In this document: positions 51,545-59,655 of the stretch, piece by piece
How the letters are laid out: each line of letters starts with the position of its first letter
How positions within the stretch are numbered: position 1 is the first letter of the stretch
Origin: Chitinophaga pinensis
GTDB taxonomy: Bacteria > Pseudomonadota > Gammaproteobacteria > Burkholderiales > SG8-41
Direction of reading: 5' to 3'
Assembly (NCBI GenBank): GCA_943329075.2
Contig: CALQCM020000015.1
Coordinates: forward strand, 1 to 64,000
Length of the DNA stretch: 64,000 nt
Program-made: the position numbers and the translations under genes
Notes under the pieces: generated by a model
Database searches by the model: none
The model's input: only the letters and a program-made list of their open reading frames with translations
What the model was told of the DNA's origin: nothing

Positions 51545-53374
51545 ATGGCTGACCCCGTAATCACTAGCATCCCGAATACCGCCGGACTTGCCGGTATAGC
51601 ACCGGGACGCCGGGTGACGCTCGATCCGGTCCTGCGCGATCTCGTCGCCGACGGACTGGTCAGCAAAGAAGACGCCGACCGCCTGATCGCCGACCGCCGC
51701 ATCAACCGTGGCGAACACCATCCGCTGGTGGTACTCGACGAACAGAAGCTCAAAGATCCGCGCAACCCGCGCAAACTGCTGCACCTTGAAGCACTGACCG
51801 AATGGATGGCTGGCAAGGTCGGCATGCCGTACCTGCATATCGATCCGTTCAAAATCGATTTCGCGGCGGTCACCAAATTGATGTCGACCGCCTACGCGCA
51901 GCGCTACCGCATCCTGCCGGTGGGCGTGAACGACCGCGAAGCCACCATCGCCACCTGCGAACCGTTTGTGCGCGACTGGGAGGACTCGCTCAAGCAGATC
52001 CTGCGACTCGAGATCAAACGCGTCATCGCCAACCCGCTCGACATCCAGAATTACATCGTCGAGTTCTTCAACCTGCAGAAATCGGTGCGCGGCGCCACCG
52101 CCAAGGATCAGGGCGCCTACAGCTCGATCGCGAATTTCGAACAGCTGGTACAACTGGGCAAGAGCGGCAAACTCGACGCCAACGACCAGCACGTCATCCA
52201 CATCTGCGACTGGTTGTTCAACTATGCGTTCGACCAGCGCGCCAGCGACATCCACCTCGAACCGCGGCGCGAAGCCGGCAACGTGCGCTTCCGTATCGAC
52301 GGCGTGTTGCACAACGTCTACCAGATCCCGACAACGGTGATGGCGGCAATGACCAGCCGCATCAAGGTGCTGGGCCGCATGGACGTCGTCGAGAAACGCC
52401 GTCCGCAGGACGGCCGCATCAAGACCATCACGCCCGACGGCAGCGAGGTTGAGCTGCGCCTGTCGACCATGCCGACCGCGTTCGGCGAGAAACTCGTCAT
52501 GCGGATTTTCAATCCGGATGTGCTGGTCAAGAATTTCAGCGATCTCGGCTTCAGCGACGACGACATGAAAAAATGGGACGGGATGATTTCCAAGCCGCAC
52601 GGCATCATCCTCGTCACCGGCCCCACCGGCTCGGGCAAGACCACCACGCTCTACTCGACACTCAAGCACCTCGCCAAACCCGAGGTCAACGTGTGCACGA
52701 TCGAAGACCCGATTGAAATGGTCGAACCGCAGTTCAACCAGATGCAGGTGCAGCAGAACATCGGCGTCGATTTCGCCACCGGCATCCGCACGCTGATGCG
52801 GCAGGACCCCGACATCATCATGGTCGGCGAGATCCGCGATCTGGAAACCGCCGAAATGGCGATCCAGTCGGCGCTGACCGGCCATCTGGTGCTCTCAACG
52901 CTGCATACCAATGATTCGCCGGCCGCCATCACGCGCATGCTCGATCTTGGTGTGCCGTCATATCTTCTGAATTCGACTGTGCTCGGCGTGATGGCGCAGC
53001 GCCTGGTGCGCGTGCTGTGCCCGGCCTGCAAGGAAAAACACGAACTTGAGGATTCGGCGTGGGAACTGCTGGTGTCGCCGTGGAAGGCGCCGAAACCCGA
53101 CGTCACCTATCTCGCCAAGGGCTGCCTCGACTGCCGTATGACGGGCTACGTAGGCCGCATCGGCATCTACGAGATGATGGTGCTCAACAGCGACATCCGC
53201 ACCATGATCAACGACAAAACCGACATGGACAAACTGCGCGAGCAGGCCTATCGCGAGGGCGTCAAACCGCTGCGCATCAGCGGCGCGCTGAAGGTGGCCG
53301 CCGGCATCACCACTGTCGATGAAGTGATGAAAGTTGCGCCGCCGATGCACGACCGGCGCAACGCGCACCGCTAA
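51545..53374 (+). CDS. GspE/PilB-type secretion/pilus ATPase
   Basis: A 609-residue ATPase. Residues 1-180 form the N-terminal GspE/MshE-like region (VTLDPVLRDLVADGLVSKED, LADEQ-type contacts). Residues 200-600 form the core: DQRASDIHLEPRREAGNVRF, Walker A in VTGPTGSGKTTTLYS, the Asp box in TIEDPIEMVEPQFNQMQV, Walker B in DPDIIMVGEIRDLETAEMA, and a zinc-ribbon-like pair of Cys motifs (CPACKEKHEL, GCLDCRMTGY). Such ATPases power pilus assembly or type II secretion. No pilC, gspF or pilin gene lies next to it, so it is an orphan in this window. Confidence 0.88.
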   Translation: MADPVITSIPNTAGLAGIAPGRRVTLDPVLRDLVADGLVSKEDADRLIADRRINRGEHHPLVVLDEQKLKDPRNPRKLLHLEALTEWMAGKVGMPYLHIDPFKIDFAAVTKLMSTAYAQRYRILPVGVNDREATIATCEPFVRDWEDSLKQILRLEIKRVIANPLDIQNYIVEFFNLQKSVRGATAKDQGAYSSIANFEQLVQLGKSGKLDANDQHVIHICDWLFNYAFDQRASDIHLEPRREAGNVRFRIDGVLHNVYQIPTTVMAAMTSRIKVLGRMDVVEKRRPQDGRIKTITPDGSEVELRLSTMPTAFGEKLVMRIFNPDVLVKNFSDLGFSDDDMKKWDGMISKPHGIILVTGPTGSGKTTTLYSTLKHLAKPEVNVCTIEDPIEMVEPQFNQMQVQQNIGVDFATGIRTLMRQDPDIIMVGEIRDLETAEMAIQSALTGHLVLSTLHTNDSPAAITRMLDLGVPSYLLNSTVLGVMAQRLVRVLCPACKEKHELEDSAWELLVSPWKAPKPDVTYLAKGCLDCRMTGYVGRIGIYEMMVLNSDIRTMINDKTDMDKLREQAYREGVKPLRISGALKVAAGITTVDEVMKVAPPMHDRRNAHR

Positions 53375-53395
53375 CGCAACGCGCACCGCGGTTTC

Positions 53396-53950
53396 TTACC
53401 GCGCAGTCTCCGCAGCTTTCAACACCACCGGTTCCACCAGCACGCTGTTCTGCGCGTCAGCGAGCCAGACCTGCCCTTCCTGTATCGTGCAATTGAGCTG
53501 CATGTTGCGCTCGGCCTGTTTCGCCAGATCACGACACGCCGCCACCGGCAACTGAACCACTGATAAATTCGCGCAGCGCTCGACGTCTCCGGCGACTTTT
53601 TTCCACCAGAGGTCGGTGCTGTGCCCGCCGTAGGCGTAGACGACCACACGGTCGGCGCGGCCGCAGGCACGGCGCATATGCTTTTCGTCGGGCTGCCCGA
53701 TTTCGATCCACAGCTTGATGGCGCCGGTCAGGTCTTTCAGCCACAGGGCGGGCTCGTCTTCGTCACTGAGGCCCTTGCCGAACGTCAGCAGTTCGTCGGC
53801 GTGCAACGCAAACGCCAGCACGCGCACCATCATGCGCTCGTCGGTCTCCGACGGATGGCGCGCGATGGTCAGGGCGTGGCCCTGATAATAATTGCGTTCC
53901 ATGTCGGCGATCTGCAGATCCGCCTTGCAGACGGTGGCATTGATTGCCAT
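53396..53950 (-). CDS. YaeQ family protein
   Basis: A 184-residue protein with the whole YaeQ pattern: ATVCKADLQIADMERNYYQG at the start, LTIARHPSETDERMMVRVLA, LALHADELLTFGKGLSDEDE, DLTGAIKLWIEIGQPDEKHM and VVVYAYGGHSTDLWWKKV. The fold resembles a PD-(D/E)XK nuclease core with Asp and Glu residues, but activity is not established. It begins where the VWA protein gene ends (1-bp overlap), so the two are co-transcribed. Confidence 0.9.
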   Translation of the reverse strand: MAINATVCKADLQIADMERNYYQGHALTIARHPSETDERMMVRVLAFALHADELLTFGKGLSDEDEPALWLKDLTGAIKLWIEIGQPDEKHMRRACGRADRVVVYAYGGHSTDLWWKKVAGDVERCANLSVVQLPVAACRDLAKQAERNMQLNCTIQEGQVWLADAQNSVLVEPVVLKAAETAR

Positions 53951-55134
53951 CAGCGGCCCTTGCTCAGGCGCCGCATCGCGCGGTCCAGCCCGTCGAGCGT
54001 CAGCGGAAACATGCGCTCACAGATCAAATCGCGTGTCATGCGGATCGACTCGTGGTAGTCCCACATCGATTCCGGCTGCGGGTTGATCCACACCGCGTCC
54101 TTGTAAATGTCGAAGATGCGCTGTATCCACACCGCCCCGGCCTCCGGGTTCGAATGCTCGACGCTGCCGCCCGGATAGGCGATTTCGTAGGGGCTCATCG
54201 TCGCGTCACCGACGAAAATGACCTTGTAATCGTGCGGATACTTGTGCAGCACGTCCCACGTTGCCATGCGCTCGCTGGCGCGGCGACGGTTGTCCCGCCA
54301 CACCCGCTCGTAGGGGAAATTGTGAAAGTAAAAATATTCGAGATGCTTAAACTCGGTGCGCGCCGCAGAAAACAGCTGCTCGCAGATCTGCACATGGTCG
54401 TCCATCGAACCGCCAACATCGAAAAACAACAGCACCTTCACACTGTTGTGCCGCTCCGGCACCATCTTGATATCGAGCCAGCCGGCGTTGCGCGCGGTCG
54501 AACGTATCGTGTCAGCAAGATCGAGTTCCACGGGATTGCCCTGGCGCGCGAACTTGCGCAGACGTTTCAACGCCACCTTGATATTGCGTGTGCCGATCTC
54601 CACCGAATCATCGAGGTTCCTGAACTCGCGCTGGTCCCACACCTTCACCGCGCGGCGGTGGCGCGACTCGTGCTGGCCGATGCGCACACCCTCCGGGTTG
54701 TAACCATAGGCGCCAAACGGGCTGGTGCCGGCGGTGCCGATCCATTTCGAGCCGCCCTGATGGCGGCCCTTCTGCTCTTCGAGACGCTGCTTCAGCGTCT
54801 CCATCAGCTTTTCCCAGCCGCCCAGCGATTCGATCAGCTTCTTTTCTTCGTCGGTCAGGTTTTTCTCAGCCAGCTTCTTCAGCCATTCTTCCGGAATCAT
54901 GGCGTCGATGCCTTCCGGCACTGCGGTAATGCCCTTGAAATAGGCGCCGAACACGCGGTCGAATTTGTCGTAGTTCGATTCGTCTTTGACCATGCAGGCC
55001 CGCGACAGATAGTAGAAATCGTCGATGCTGCCGTGGATGACGTGTTTTTCCAGCGCCTCGAGCAGCGTCAGAAATTCGCGTACCGAAACCGGCAGCCCGC
55101 CCTGTTTCAGCTTGAGGAAAAATTCGATCAGCAT
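53950..55134 (-). CDS. VWA domain protein (CoxE-like, MoxR-associated)
   Basis: A 394-residue protein starting at 55134. The N-terminal part (LIEFFLKLKQGGLPVSVREF, then YYLSRACMVKDESNYDKFDR) is helical. The C-terminal part is a VWA-like domain with a metal-ion-dependent adhesion motif written VLLFFDVGGSMDDHV; the usual DxSxS is DVGGS here. Then come KHLEYFYFHNFPYERVW and KVIFVGDATMSPYEIA. Such proteins work with MoxR AAA ATPases as chaperone/assembly pairs, for example in carbon monoxide dehydrogenase maturation. The MoxR gene is two genes upstream on the same strand. Confidence 0.85.
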   Translation of the reverse strand: MLIEFFLKLKQGGLPVSVREFLTLLEALEKHVIHGSIDDFYYLSRACMVKDESNYDKFDRVFGAYFKGITAVPEGIDAMIPEEWLKKLAEKNLTDEEKKLIESLGGWEKLMETLKQRLEEQKGRHQGGSKWIGTAGTSPFGAYGYNPEGVRIGQHESRHRRAVKVWDQREFRNLDDSVEIGTRNIKVALKRLRKFARQGNPVELDLADTIRSTARNAGWLDIKMVPERHNSVKVLLFFDVGGSMDDHVQICEQLFSAARTEFKHLEYFYFHNFPYERVWRDNRRRASERMATWDVLHKYPHDYKVIFVGDATMSPYEIAYPGGSVEHSNPEAGAVWIQRIFDIYKDAVWINPQPESMWDYHESIRMTRDLICERMFPLTLDGLDRAMRRLSKGR

Positions 55135-55706
55135 TTGGAACGCGGTGCGTGGGACGCGCGACGCGCAACAGACGCGGTTGAGCGGCGCGCCGGCGTGCCT
55201 GCGGCCGTTACTGCACCGGCCGCGGCCCCGATCCGCCGCCATTGTTCGAGCTTGGCTGCGTAACTCAGCGTGTAAGCCGGGCTCGATGACGGCAGTACTG
55301 CCGTGTCGTAGCCCCATGCGGCAAACTGCCGCTCAAATTTACCGGCGGATTTGCCATTGAAAAATATCCGCCGCAAGCCACTGGCAACGCCGGTGACCCG
55401 CACAAAATCGTTGTGGCGCGGTTCGCGGATATCGGCGTCCAGACTGCCTTCACGCACGCAGGCGCCGATCACGTCCCACAGCCCGATGCGATGTACGAGC
55501 AGCGTGCGCTTGCGCGTTTCATAATCCATCTCGGACAAGGGCTCGCCGATTGCGGCGCCAACCAGCCGCCAGAACTGGTTCTGCGGATGACCGTAGTATT
55601 GCGCCTTGCCGAGCGAGGCGACGCTCGGGAAGCTGCCGAGGATCAATGTTTCGACACCGGCATCGATCACCGGCGGAAAACCTGTCGCCGCTTTCGCCAC
55701 GGGCAA
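55128..55706 (-). CDS. DNA-deoxyinosine glycosylase / uracil-DNA glycosylase family 6-like protein
   Basis: A 192-residue protein. The glycosylase motifs are TLILGSFPSVASLGKAQYYG, HPQNQFWRLVGAAIG near the front, LWDVIGACVREGSLD and VLPSSSPAYTLSY near the end. This is the hypoxanthine-DNA glycosylase subgroup that removes deaminated bases. The start is uncertain: the first candidate is a TTG at 55706, then a GTG at 55700, with no clear ribosome-binding site. It lies between the MoxR gene (adjacent) and the VWA gene (7-bp overlap), an unusual place for a repair enzyme. The C-terminal ~35 residues (Ala/Arg-rich) look non-homologous. Confidence 0.8.
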   Translation of the reverse strand: MPVAKAATGFPPVIDAGVETLILGSFPSVASLGKAQYYGHPQNQFWRLVGAAIGEPLSEMDYETRKRTLLVHRIGLWDVIGACVREGSLDADIREPRHNDFVRVTGVASGLRRIFFNGKSAGKFERQFAAWGYDTAVLPSSSPAYTLSYAAKLEQWRRIGAAAGAVTAAGTPARRSTASVARRASHAPRSKC

Positions 55707-56555
55707 TCAGCCGGGTTTGCGCCGCGACATGAACGCCAGACGTTCGAACAAATGCACGTCCTGTTCGTTTTTCAGCAGTGCGCCGTGCAGTGGCGGAATG
55801 ATCTTGTGGCTGTCCTGACTCGCCAGCGCCTCCGGCGGAATGTCTTCGGCCAGCAGCAGCTTGAGCCAGTCGAGCAGTTCCGAGGTCGACGGCTTCTTCT
55901 TCAGGCCGGGCACTTCGCGGATTTCAAAAAATGCCTCCAATGCTTCTCGCAGCAGCGCTTTTTTGAGATGCGGAAAATGCACCTGCACGATTTTTTCCAT
56001 CGTCTCCCGGCTGGGGAAACGGATGTAATGGAAAAAACAGCGACGCAGAAACGCGTCCGGCAGTTCCTTTTCGTTGTTGCTGGTGATGATCACCAGCGGC
56101 CGGCTGGTCGCCTTGATCAGTTGCTGCGTCTCGTAGACGTAGAACTCCATACGGTCGAGTTCGCGCAGCAAGTCGTTCGGAAATTCGATGTCGGCCTTGT
56201 CGACTTCGTCGATCAGCAGCACCGACTGTTGCGCCGACTCGAACGAGTTCCACAACATGCCGCGCACGATGTAGTTGCCGATGTCCTTGACCTTCGGGTC
56301 GCCCAGCTGCGAGTCGCGCAGACGCGACACCGCATCGTATTCATAGAGGCCGTGCTGCGCCTTGGTCGTCGACTTGACGTGCCATTCGTAGAGCGGTCGC
56401 TGCAGCGCCTTCGCCACCTCCAGCGCCAGCATGGTTTTGCCGGTGCCCGGCTCACCCTTGATCAGCAGCGGCCGCTCCAGCGTGATGGCGGCGTTCACCG
56501 CCATCATCAAATCATCGGTTGCTACGTAGGAATCAGTGCCTTCAAATCGTGCCAT
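55707..56555 (-). CDS. MoxR family AAA ATPase
   Basis: A 282-residue AAA+ protein. Walker A is in LLIKGEPGTGKTMLALEVAK and Walker B in SVLLIDEVDKADIEFPNDLL; sensor 1 is in PLVIITSNNEKELPDAFLRR, and RCFFHYIRFPSRETMEKIVQ follows. MoxR proteins remodel client proteins or complexes, usually with a VWA partner. The gene is first in a reverse-strand set of MoxR, DNA glycosylase, VWA protein and YaeQ, all overlapping or adjacent, and is probably translated with them. Confidence 0.92.
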   Translation of the reverse strand: MARFEGTDSYVATDDLMMAVNAAITLERPLLIKGEPGTGKTMLALEVAKALQRPLYEWHVKSTTKAQHGLYEYDAVSRLRDSQLGDPKVKDIGNYIVRGMLWNSFESAQQSVLLIDEVDKADIEFPNDLLRELDRMEFYVYETQQLIKATSRPLVIITSNNEKELPDAFLRRCFFHYIRFPSRETMEKIVQVHFPHLKKALLREALEAFFEIREVPGLKKKPSTSELLDWLKLLLAEDIPPEALASQDSHKIIPPLHGALLKNEQDVHLFERLAFMSRRKPG

Positions 56556-56626
56556 CGCGCGCGCATCCTGAATGATTGGGGCCGCTGCCCCGTTAAACGA
56601 GCTGTGGATTATACGGGCAGGCGCCG

Positions 56627-57193
56627 TCAGACGCCGCGCGGCAGGTCTTCGCGGCGGTCGATGTCGAGCAATACGCCGGGATCGTCGCAGTCGATCAGGA
56701 CGATGTGGTTTTTGTGTGCAGCCATGATGTCGCGCGCGCCGGCGTCGCCGGCAAGCTTGAGCAGATCATCGCGAAAGCGGCTAGCGATACCGACTGGATG
56801 ACCGCGACGCCCCTGATAGGCCGGCGCCGCCAGTGCCGCGCCCGCAGACAACGTCTGCACCACAGACTCAATGGTCCCCGGTTTAAGCGCCGGCATGTCC
56901 GCCAGCGCAATCACCCAGCCATCGGCATCGCGCCGCTTTGCGACCGCATGCGCGAGGCTACAGCCCATGCCGTGCACAGCCTCGGCACAGACGCTGACTT
57001 CGCAGCCCGCGTCGCGCAACAAACGCGCCAGTTCGTCGTCACCCGGACGCACCACCGCGAGCACATCCGGCAAGGCCGCCAGCAGCTTGCGCGCCGCGGC
57101 CACGCCCATCGGCGTGCCGTCGGCGAGCGGATGCAGCAGCTTGCCGCCGCCGAAACGACTGCCCGCCCCCGCCGCCAGCAAGATGCCGCTCAT
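56627..57193 (-). CDS. Molybdenum cofactor nucleotidyltransferase (MocA/MobA-like)
   Basis: A 188-residue protein starting at 57193 (an upstream ATG at 57214 is possible). Hallmarks of NTP transferases are GILLAAGAGSRFGGGKLLHP, VIALADMPALKPGTIESVV and GRRGHPVGIASRFRDDLLKL, near the end AGARDIMAAHKNHIVLIDCD. MocA adds CTP, and MobA GTP, to molybdopterin for use in molybdoenzymes. The arrangement fits MocA slightly better (GHPVG). No molybdoenzyme gene is visible. The divergent hydroxypyruvate isomerase gene shares its upstream region. Confidence 0.8.
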   Translation of the reverse strand: MSGILLAAGAGSRFGGGKLLHPLADGTPMGVAAARKLLAALPDVLAVVRPGDDELARLLRDAGCEVSVCAEAVHGMGCSLAHAVAKRRDADGWVIALADMPALKPGTIESVVQTLSAGAALAAPAYQGRRGHPVGIASRFRDDLLKLAGDAGARDIMAAHKNHIVLIDCDDPGVLLDIDRREDLPRGV

Positions 57194-57223
57194 TCTCAGT
57201 GATGTGCCCCGCATGAATCCCAT

Positions 57224-57229
57224 TATAAT
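57224..57229 (+). promoter_or_regulatory. -10-like TATAAT in the divergent hyi/mocA gap
   Basis: A consensus -10 hexamer on the plus strand; an overlapping copy is readable on the minus strand (57222-57227). No convincing -35 was found for either direction, so it is only tentative. Confidence 0.3.
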
Positions 57230-57312
57230 TAAGCGCCCTTGAACGCGAGCACTAAATTCAGATACGACTCGCGCAAACAAAAACCATGGCAACCAGCCCG
57301 ATAAAGAGAACC

Positions 57313-58092
57313 ATGCCGAAACTCGCCGCCAACCTGACCCTGATGTTTAACGAAGTCGATTTCCTCGATCGCTTCGCTGCCGCTGCGAAAGCGGGCTTCA
57401 AAGCCGTCGAATTCCTGTTTCCCTACGACTATGACAAAAACGTCATCAAACAGAAACTCGACGAAAACAACCTCTTGCTGGTACTGCACAACCTGCCGGC
57501 CGGCAACTGGGCCAACGGCGAGCGCGGCATCGGCTGCCACAGCGACCGCGTCGCCGAATTCCAGGCCGGCGTCGACAAAGCGCTCGAATATGCAAGCGTA
57601 TTGAACTGCAAACAGCTCAATTGCCTGGCCGGCGTGCGGCCCTCGCGCCGCGATCCGATGGAGGCCCGCGAAACCTTCATCAAGAATCTGCAATACGCAG
57701 CGCCGCGGCTGCAAGCCGCCGGCGTCAAGCTGCTGATCGAAGCCATCAACACACGCGATATCCCGGGTTTCTTTCTGACCCACACGGCACAAGCCCTCGA
57801 CATCATCACGGCAACCGGCTCGGACAATGTGTTTTTCCAGTACGACATCTATCACATGCAAATCATGGAGGGCGACCTCGCGCCGACCATCGAGAAGAAC
57901 CTGGCCCTGATACCGCATATGCAACTGGCCGACACGCCGGGCCGCCACGAACCCGGCAGCGGCGAGATCAATTATGAATTTCTGCTGCCGCACCTCGACA
58001 AGATCGGCTACGCCGGCTGGATCGGCTGCGAATACAAACCGGCGACGACCACGGAAGCCGGACTTGGCTGGACCATGAAGTACCTGAAATAA
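57313..58092 (+). CDS. hyi: Hydroxypyruvate isomerase
   Basis: A 259-residue TIM-barrel enzyme. The start at 57313 (AAAGAGA upstream) is preferred to an ATG at 57286 that lacks a ribosome-binding site. Landmarks are MPKLAANLTLMFNEVDFLDR, KAVEFLFPYDYDKNVIKQKL, GERGIGCHSDRVAEFQAGVD and the catalytic-site glutamates in LLIEAINTRDIPGFFLT and WIGCEYKP. The enzyme interconverts hydroxypyruvate and tartronate semialdehyde. The next gene (GlxR-type reductase) uses tartronate semialdehyde, and GlcD/GlcE downstream make glyoxylate, so this is a glyoxylate assimilation locus. Confidence 0.92.
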   Translation: MPKLAANLTLMFNEVDFLDRFAAAAKAGFKAVEFLFPYDYDKNVIKQKLDENNLLLVLHNLPAGNWANGERGIGCHSDRVAEFQAGVDKALEYASVLNCKQLNCLAGVRPSRRDPMEARETFIKNLQYAAPRLQAAGVKLLIEAINTRDIPGFFLTHTAQALDIITATGSDNVFFQYDIYHMQIMEGDLAPTIEKNLALIPHMQLADTPGRHEPGSGEINYEFLLPHLDKIGYAGWIGCEYKPATTTEAGLGWTMKYLK

Positions 58093-58099
58093 CAACAGC

Positions 58100-58185
58100 A
58101 GCCACAGAGCACACAGCGTTCACAGAGAAGAACCCGGGTTTAATTTCACTCGATTTTCTCTGTATCCCCGGTGAACTCTGTGGCT
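58100..58185. repeat. Imperfect palindromic repeat of the CCACAGAG type
   Basis: The ends agccacagag (58100-58109) and ctctgtggct (58176-58185) are perfect complements. The inside contains further matching segments (ttcacagagaa; ttctctgt). It lies between hyi and the reductase gene and could act as an attenuating structure or a mobile repeat. Confidence 0.7.
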
Positions 58186-58219
58186 AATGCATTTCGGTCA
58201 CACCTACTGGAGCATTGAC

Positions 58220-59104
58220 ATGGCAAACATCGGATTCGTCGGTCTGGGCATCATGGGCAAACCCATGGCACTGAACCTGATCAAGGGCGGCCACAAACTG
58301 TTTCTCAATTCGCGCAGCGGCGTGTCCGTGGAACTGACCGCCGCGGGCGGCACCGCCTGCGTCAGCGCCAAAGAAGTCGCGCAGAAAGCGGACATCGTGA
58401 TCCTGATGGTTCCCGACACGCCCGACGTCGACAAAGTGTTGTTCGGCGCCAACGGTGTCGCGGAAGGCCTCGCCAAAGGCAAAACCGTGATCGACATGAG
58501 CTCGATTTCGCCAATTGAAACCAAAGTCTTCGCCAAACGCATCAACGAACTCGGCTGCGACTATGTCGATGCGCCGGTGTCGGGCGGTGAAGTCGGCGCA
58601 AAAAACGCCGCGCTCACCATCATGGTCGGCGCCACGCAAGCGGCCTTTGATACGGTAAAACCGCTGTTCGAATTGATGGGCAAGAACATCACGCTGGTCG
58701 GCGGCATCGGCGACGGCCAGACCTGCAAGGTCTGCAACCAGATCATCGTCGCGCTCAACATCGAGGCGGTGAGTGAAGCGCTGGTGTTCGCATCGAAAGC
58801 CGGCGCTGATCCGGCCAAGGTGCGTCAGGCATTGATGGGCGGCTTTGCCGCCTCGCGCATTCTGGAAGTGCACGGCGAGCGCATGATCAAGCGCACTTTT
58901 GATCCGGGCTTCCGCATCGAACTGCATCAGAAAGATCTGGCGCTCGCGCTGGCCGGCGCGCGCGCGCTCGGCGTCTCGCTGCCGAACACCGCCACCGCGC
59001 AGGAGTTGTTCAACGCCTGCAGTGCCGATGGCGGCGCCAAGTCGGACCACTCGGCCATGGTGAAGGCGCTGGAGAAACTCGCCAATCATCCGGTCGCGAA
59101 ATAA
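58220..59104 (+). CDS. glxR: 2-hydroxy-3-oxopropionate (tartronate semialdehyde) reductase
   Basis: A 294-residue member of the beta-hydroxyacid dehydrogenase family; the start at 58220 follows GGAG. Motifs are ANIGFVGLGIMGKPMALNLI (NAD(P)H-binding), DAPVSGGEVGAKNAALTIMV (substrate site) and GDGQTCKVCNQIIVALNIEA with the catalytic lysine; GARALGVSLPNTATAQELFN follows. It reduces tartronate semialdehyde to glycerate. It lies downstream of hyi on the same strand; the cofactor preference is not certain. Confidence 0.88.
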   Translation: MANIGFVGLGIMGKPMALNLIKGGHKLFLNSRSGVSVELTAAGGTACVSAKEVAQKADIVILMVPDTPDVDKVLFGANGVAEGLAKGKTVIDMSSISPIETKVFAKRINELGCDYVDAPVSGGEVGAKNAALTIMVGATQAAFDTVKPLFELMGKNITLVGGIGDGQTCKVCNQIIVALNIEAVSEALVFASKAGADPAKVRQALMGGFAASRILEVHGERMIKRTFDPGFRIELHQKDLALALAGARALGVSLPNTATAQELFNACSADGGAKSDHSAMVKALEKLANHPVAK

Positions 59105-59161
59105 CGGCGCATAGAACCCGTCTACGCTGCCCGGATACCAGCGAAATTTGACGAAGACTCC

Positions 59162-59391
59162 CTTGTGGCGCAGGCGCCCCGCCTGCGCGAAGCACCAAGC
59201 CCGCGTATGCCACCGTGTTTTGACGCAGGCGAGTCGCCTGCGCCACAACACCCTCGTATCAAATCACGATGCGTTTGCGCAGATCGGCAATTTCGCCGTC
59301 GCTGTAACCGAGCTCATGCATGACCTCATCGGTATGCTCGCCGCATTCCGGCGTCGCCGTGCGGATTTCGCTCGGCGTGCGCGACAGTTCG
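59162..59391. repeat. 230-bp direct repeat, copy 1 of 2
   Basis: It matches 59426-59655 at about 98% (a few substitutions seen by eye). It carries an inverted gcaggcg...cgcctgc element plus the last ~45 codons of the CoA-transferase. Confidence 0.9.
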
Positions 59392-59420
59392 TAGGGTGGG
59401 CAACAAGTTGCCCACCCTAC
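59391..59420. repeat. 30-bp perfect palindrome between the direct repeats
   Basis: Two 14-bp arms (gtagggtgggcaac and its complement) with a 2-nt centre. It resembles terminal inverted repeats of small mobile elements, but no transposase is visible. Confidence 0.85.
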
Positions 59421-59425
59421 AATGA

Positions 59426-59655
59426 CTTGTGGCGCAGGCGCCCCGCCTGCGCGAAGCACCAAGCCCGCGTATGCCGCCGTGTTTTGACGCAGGCGAGTCG
59501 CCTGCGCCACAACACCCTCGTATCAAATCACAATCCGCTTGCGCAGATCGGCAATTTCGCCGTCGCTGTAACCGAGTTCATGCATGACCTCATCGGTATG
59601 CTCGCCGCATTCCGGCGTCGCCGTGCGGATTTCGCTCGGCGTGCGCGACAGTTCG
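59426..59655. repeat. 230-bp direct repeat, copy 2 of 2
   Basis: It contains the real end of the CoA-transferase gene (stop at 59523) and the palindromic repeat at 59426-59516, which has the same design as the elements at 32485 and 59162. Confidence 0.9.

Larger units (their letters stand above)
59105..59522. other. 418-bp gap holding a duplicated CoA-transferase gene end and repeat elements
   Basis: It contains no independent gene. The first part holds palindromic repeat copy B (59162-59250). Then comes a duplicated copy of the CoA-transferase C-terminus (59259-59393, reverse strand, remnant), a 30-bp palindrome (59391-59420) and repeat copy C. Direct repeats of 230 bp enclose the palindrome. 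Confidence 0.85.

Noticed and set aside
51386..52885. A 499-codon reverse frame over the GspE/PilB gene
   Set aside because: The plus-strand gene has Walker motifs and a zinc-ribbon; the reverse frame has no domain and spans the promoter region.
53358..53389. Short direct repeat around the stop of the GspE/PilB gene
   Set aside because: A 15-bp repeat (cgcaacgcgcaccgc) occurs twice there; too short to call more than a slippage trace.
59259..59510. Separate small gene of 83 codons
   Set aside because: It is the duplicated C-terminus of the adjacent CoA-transferase plus repeat sequence, without its own start signals.
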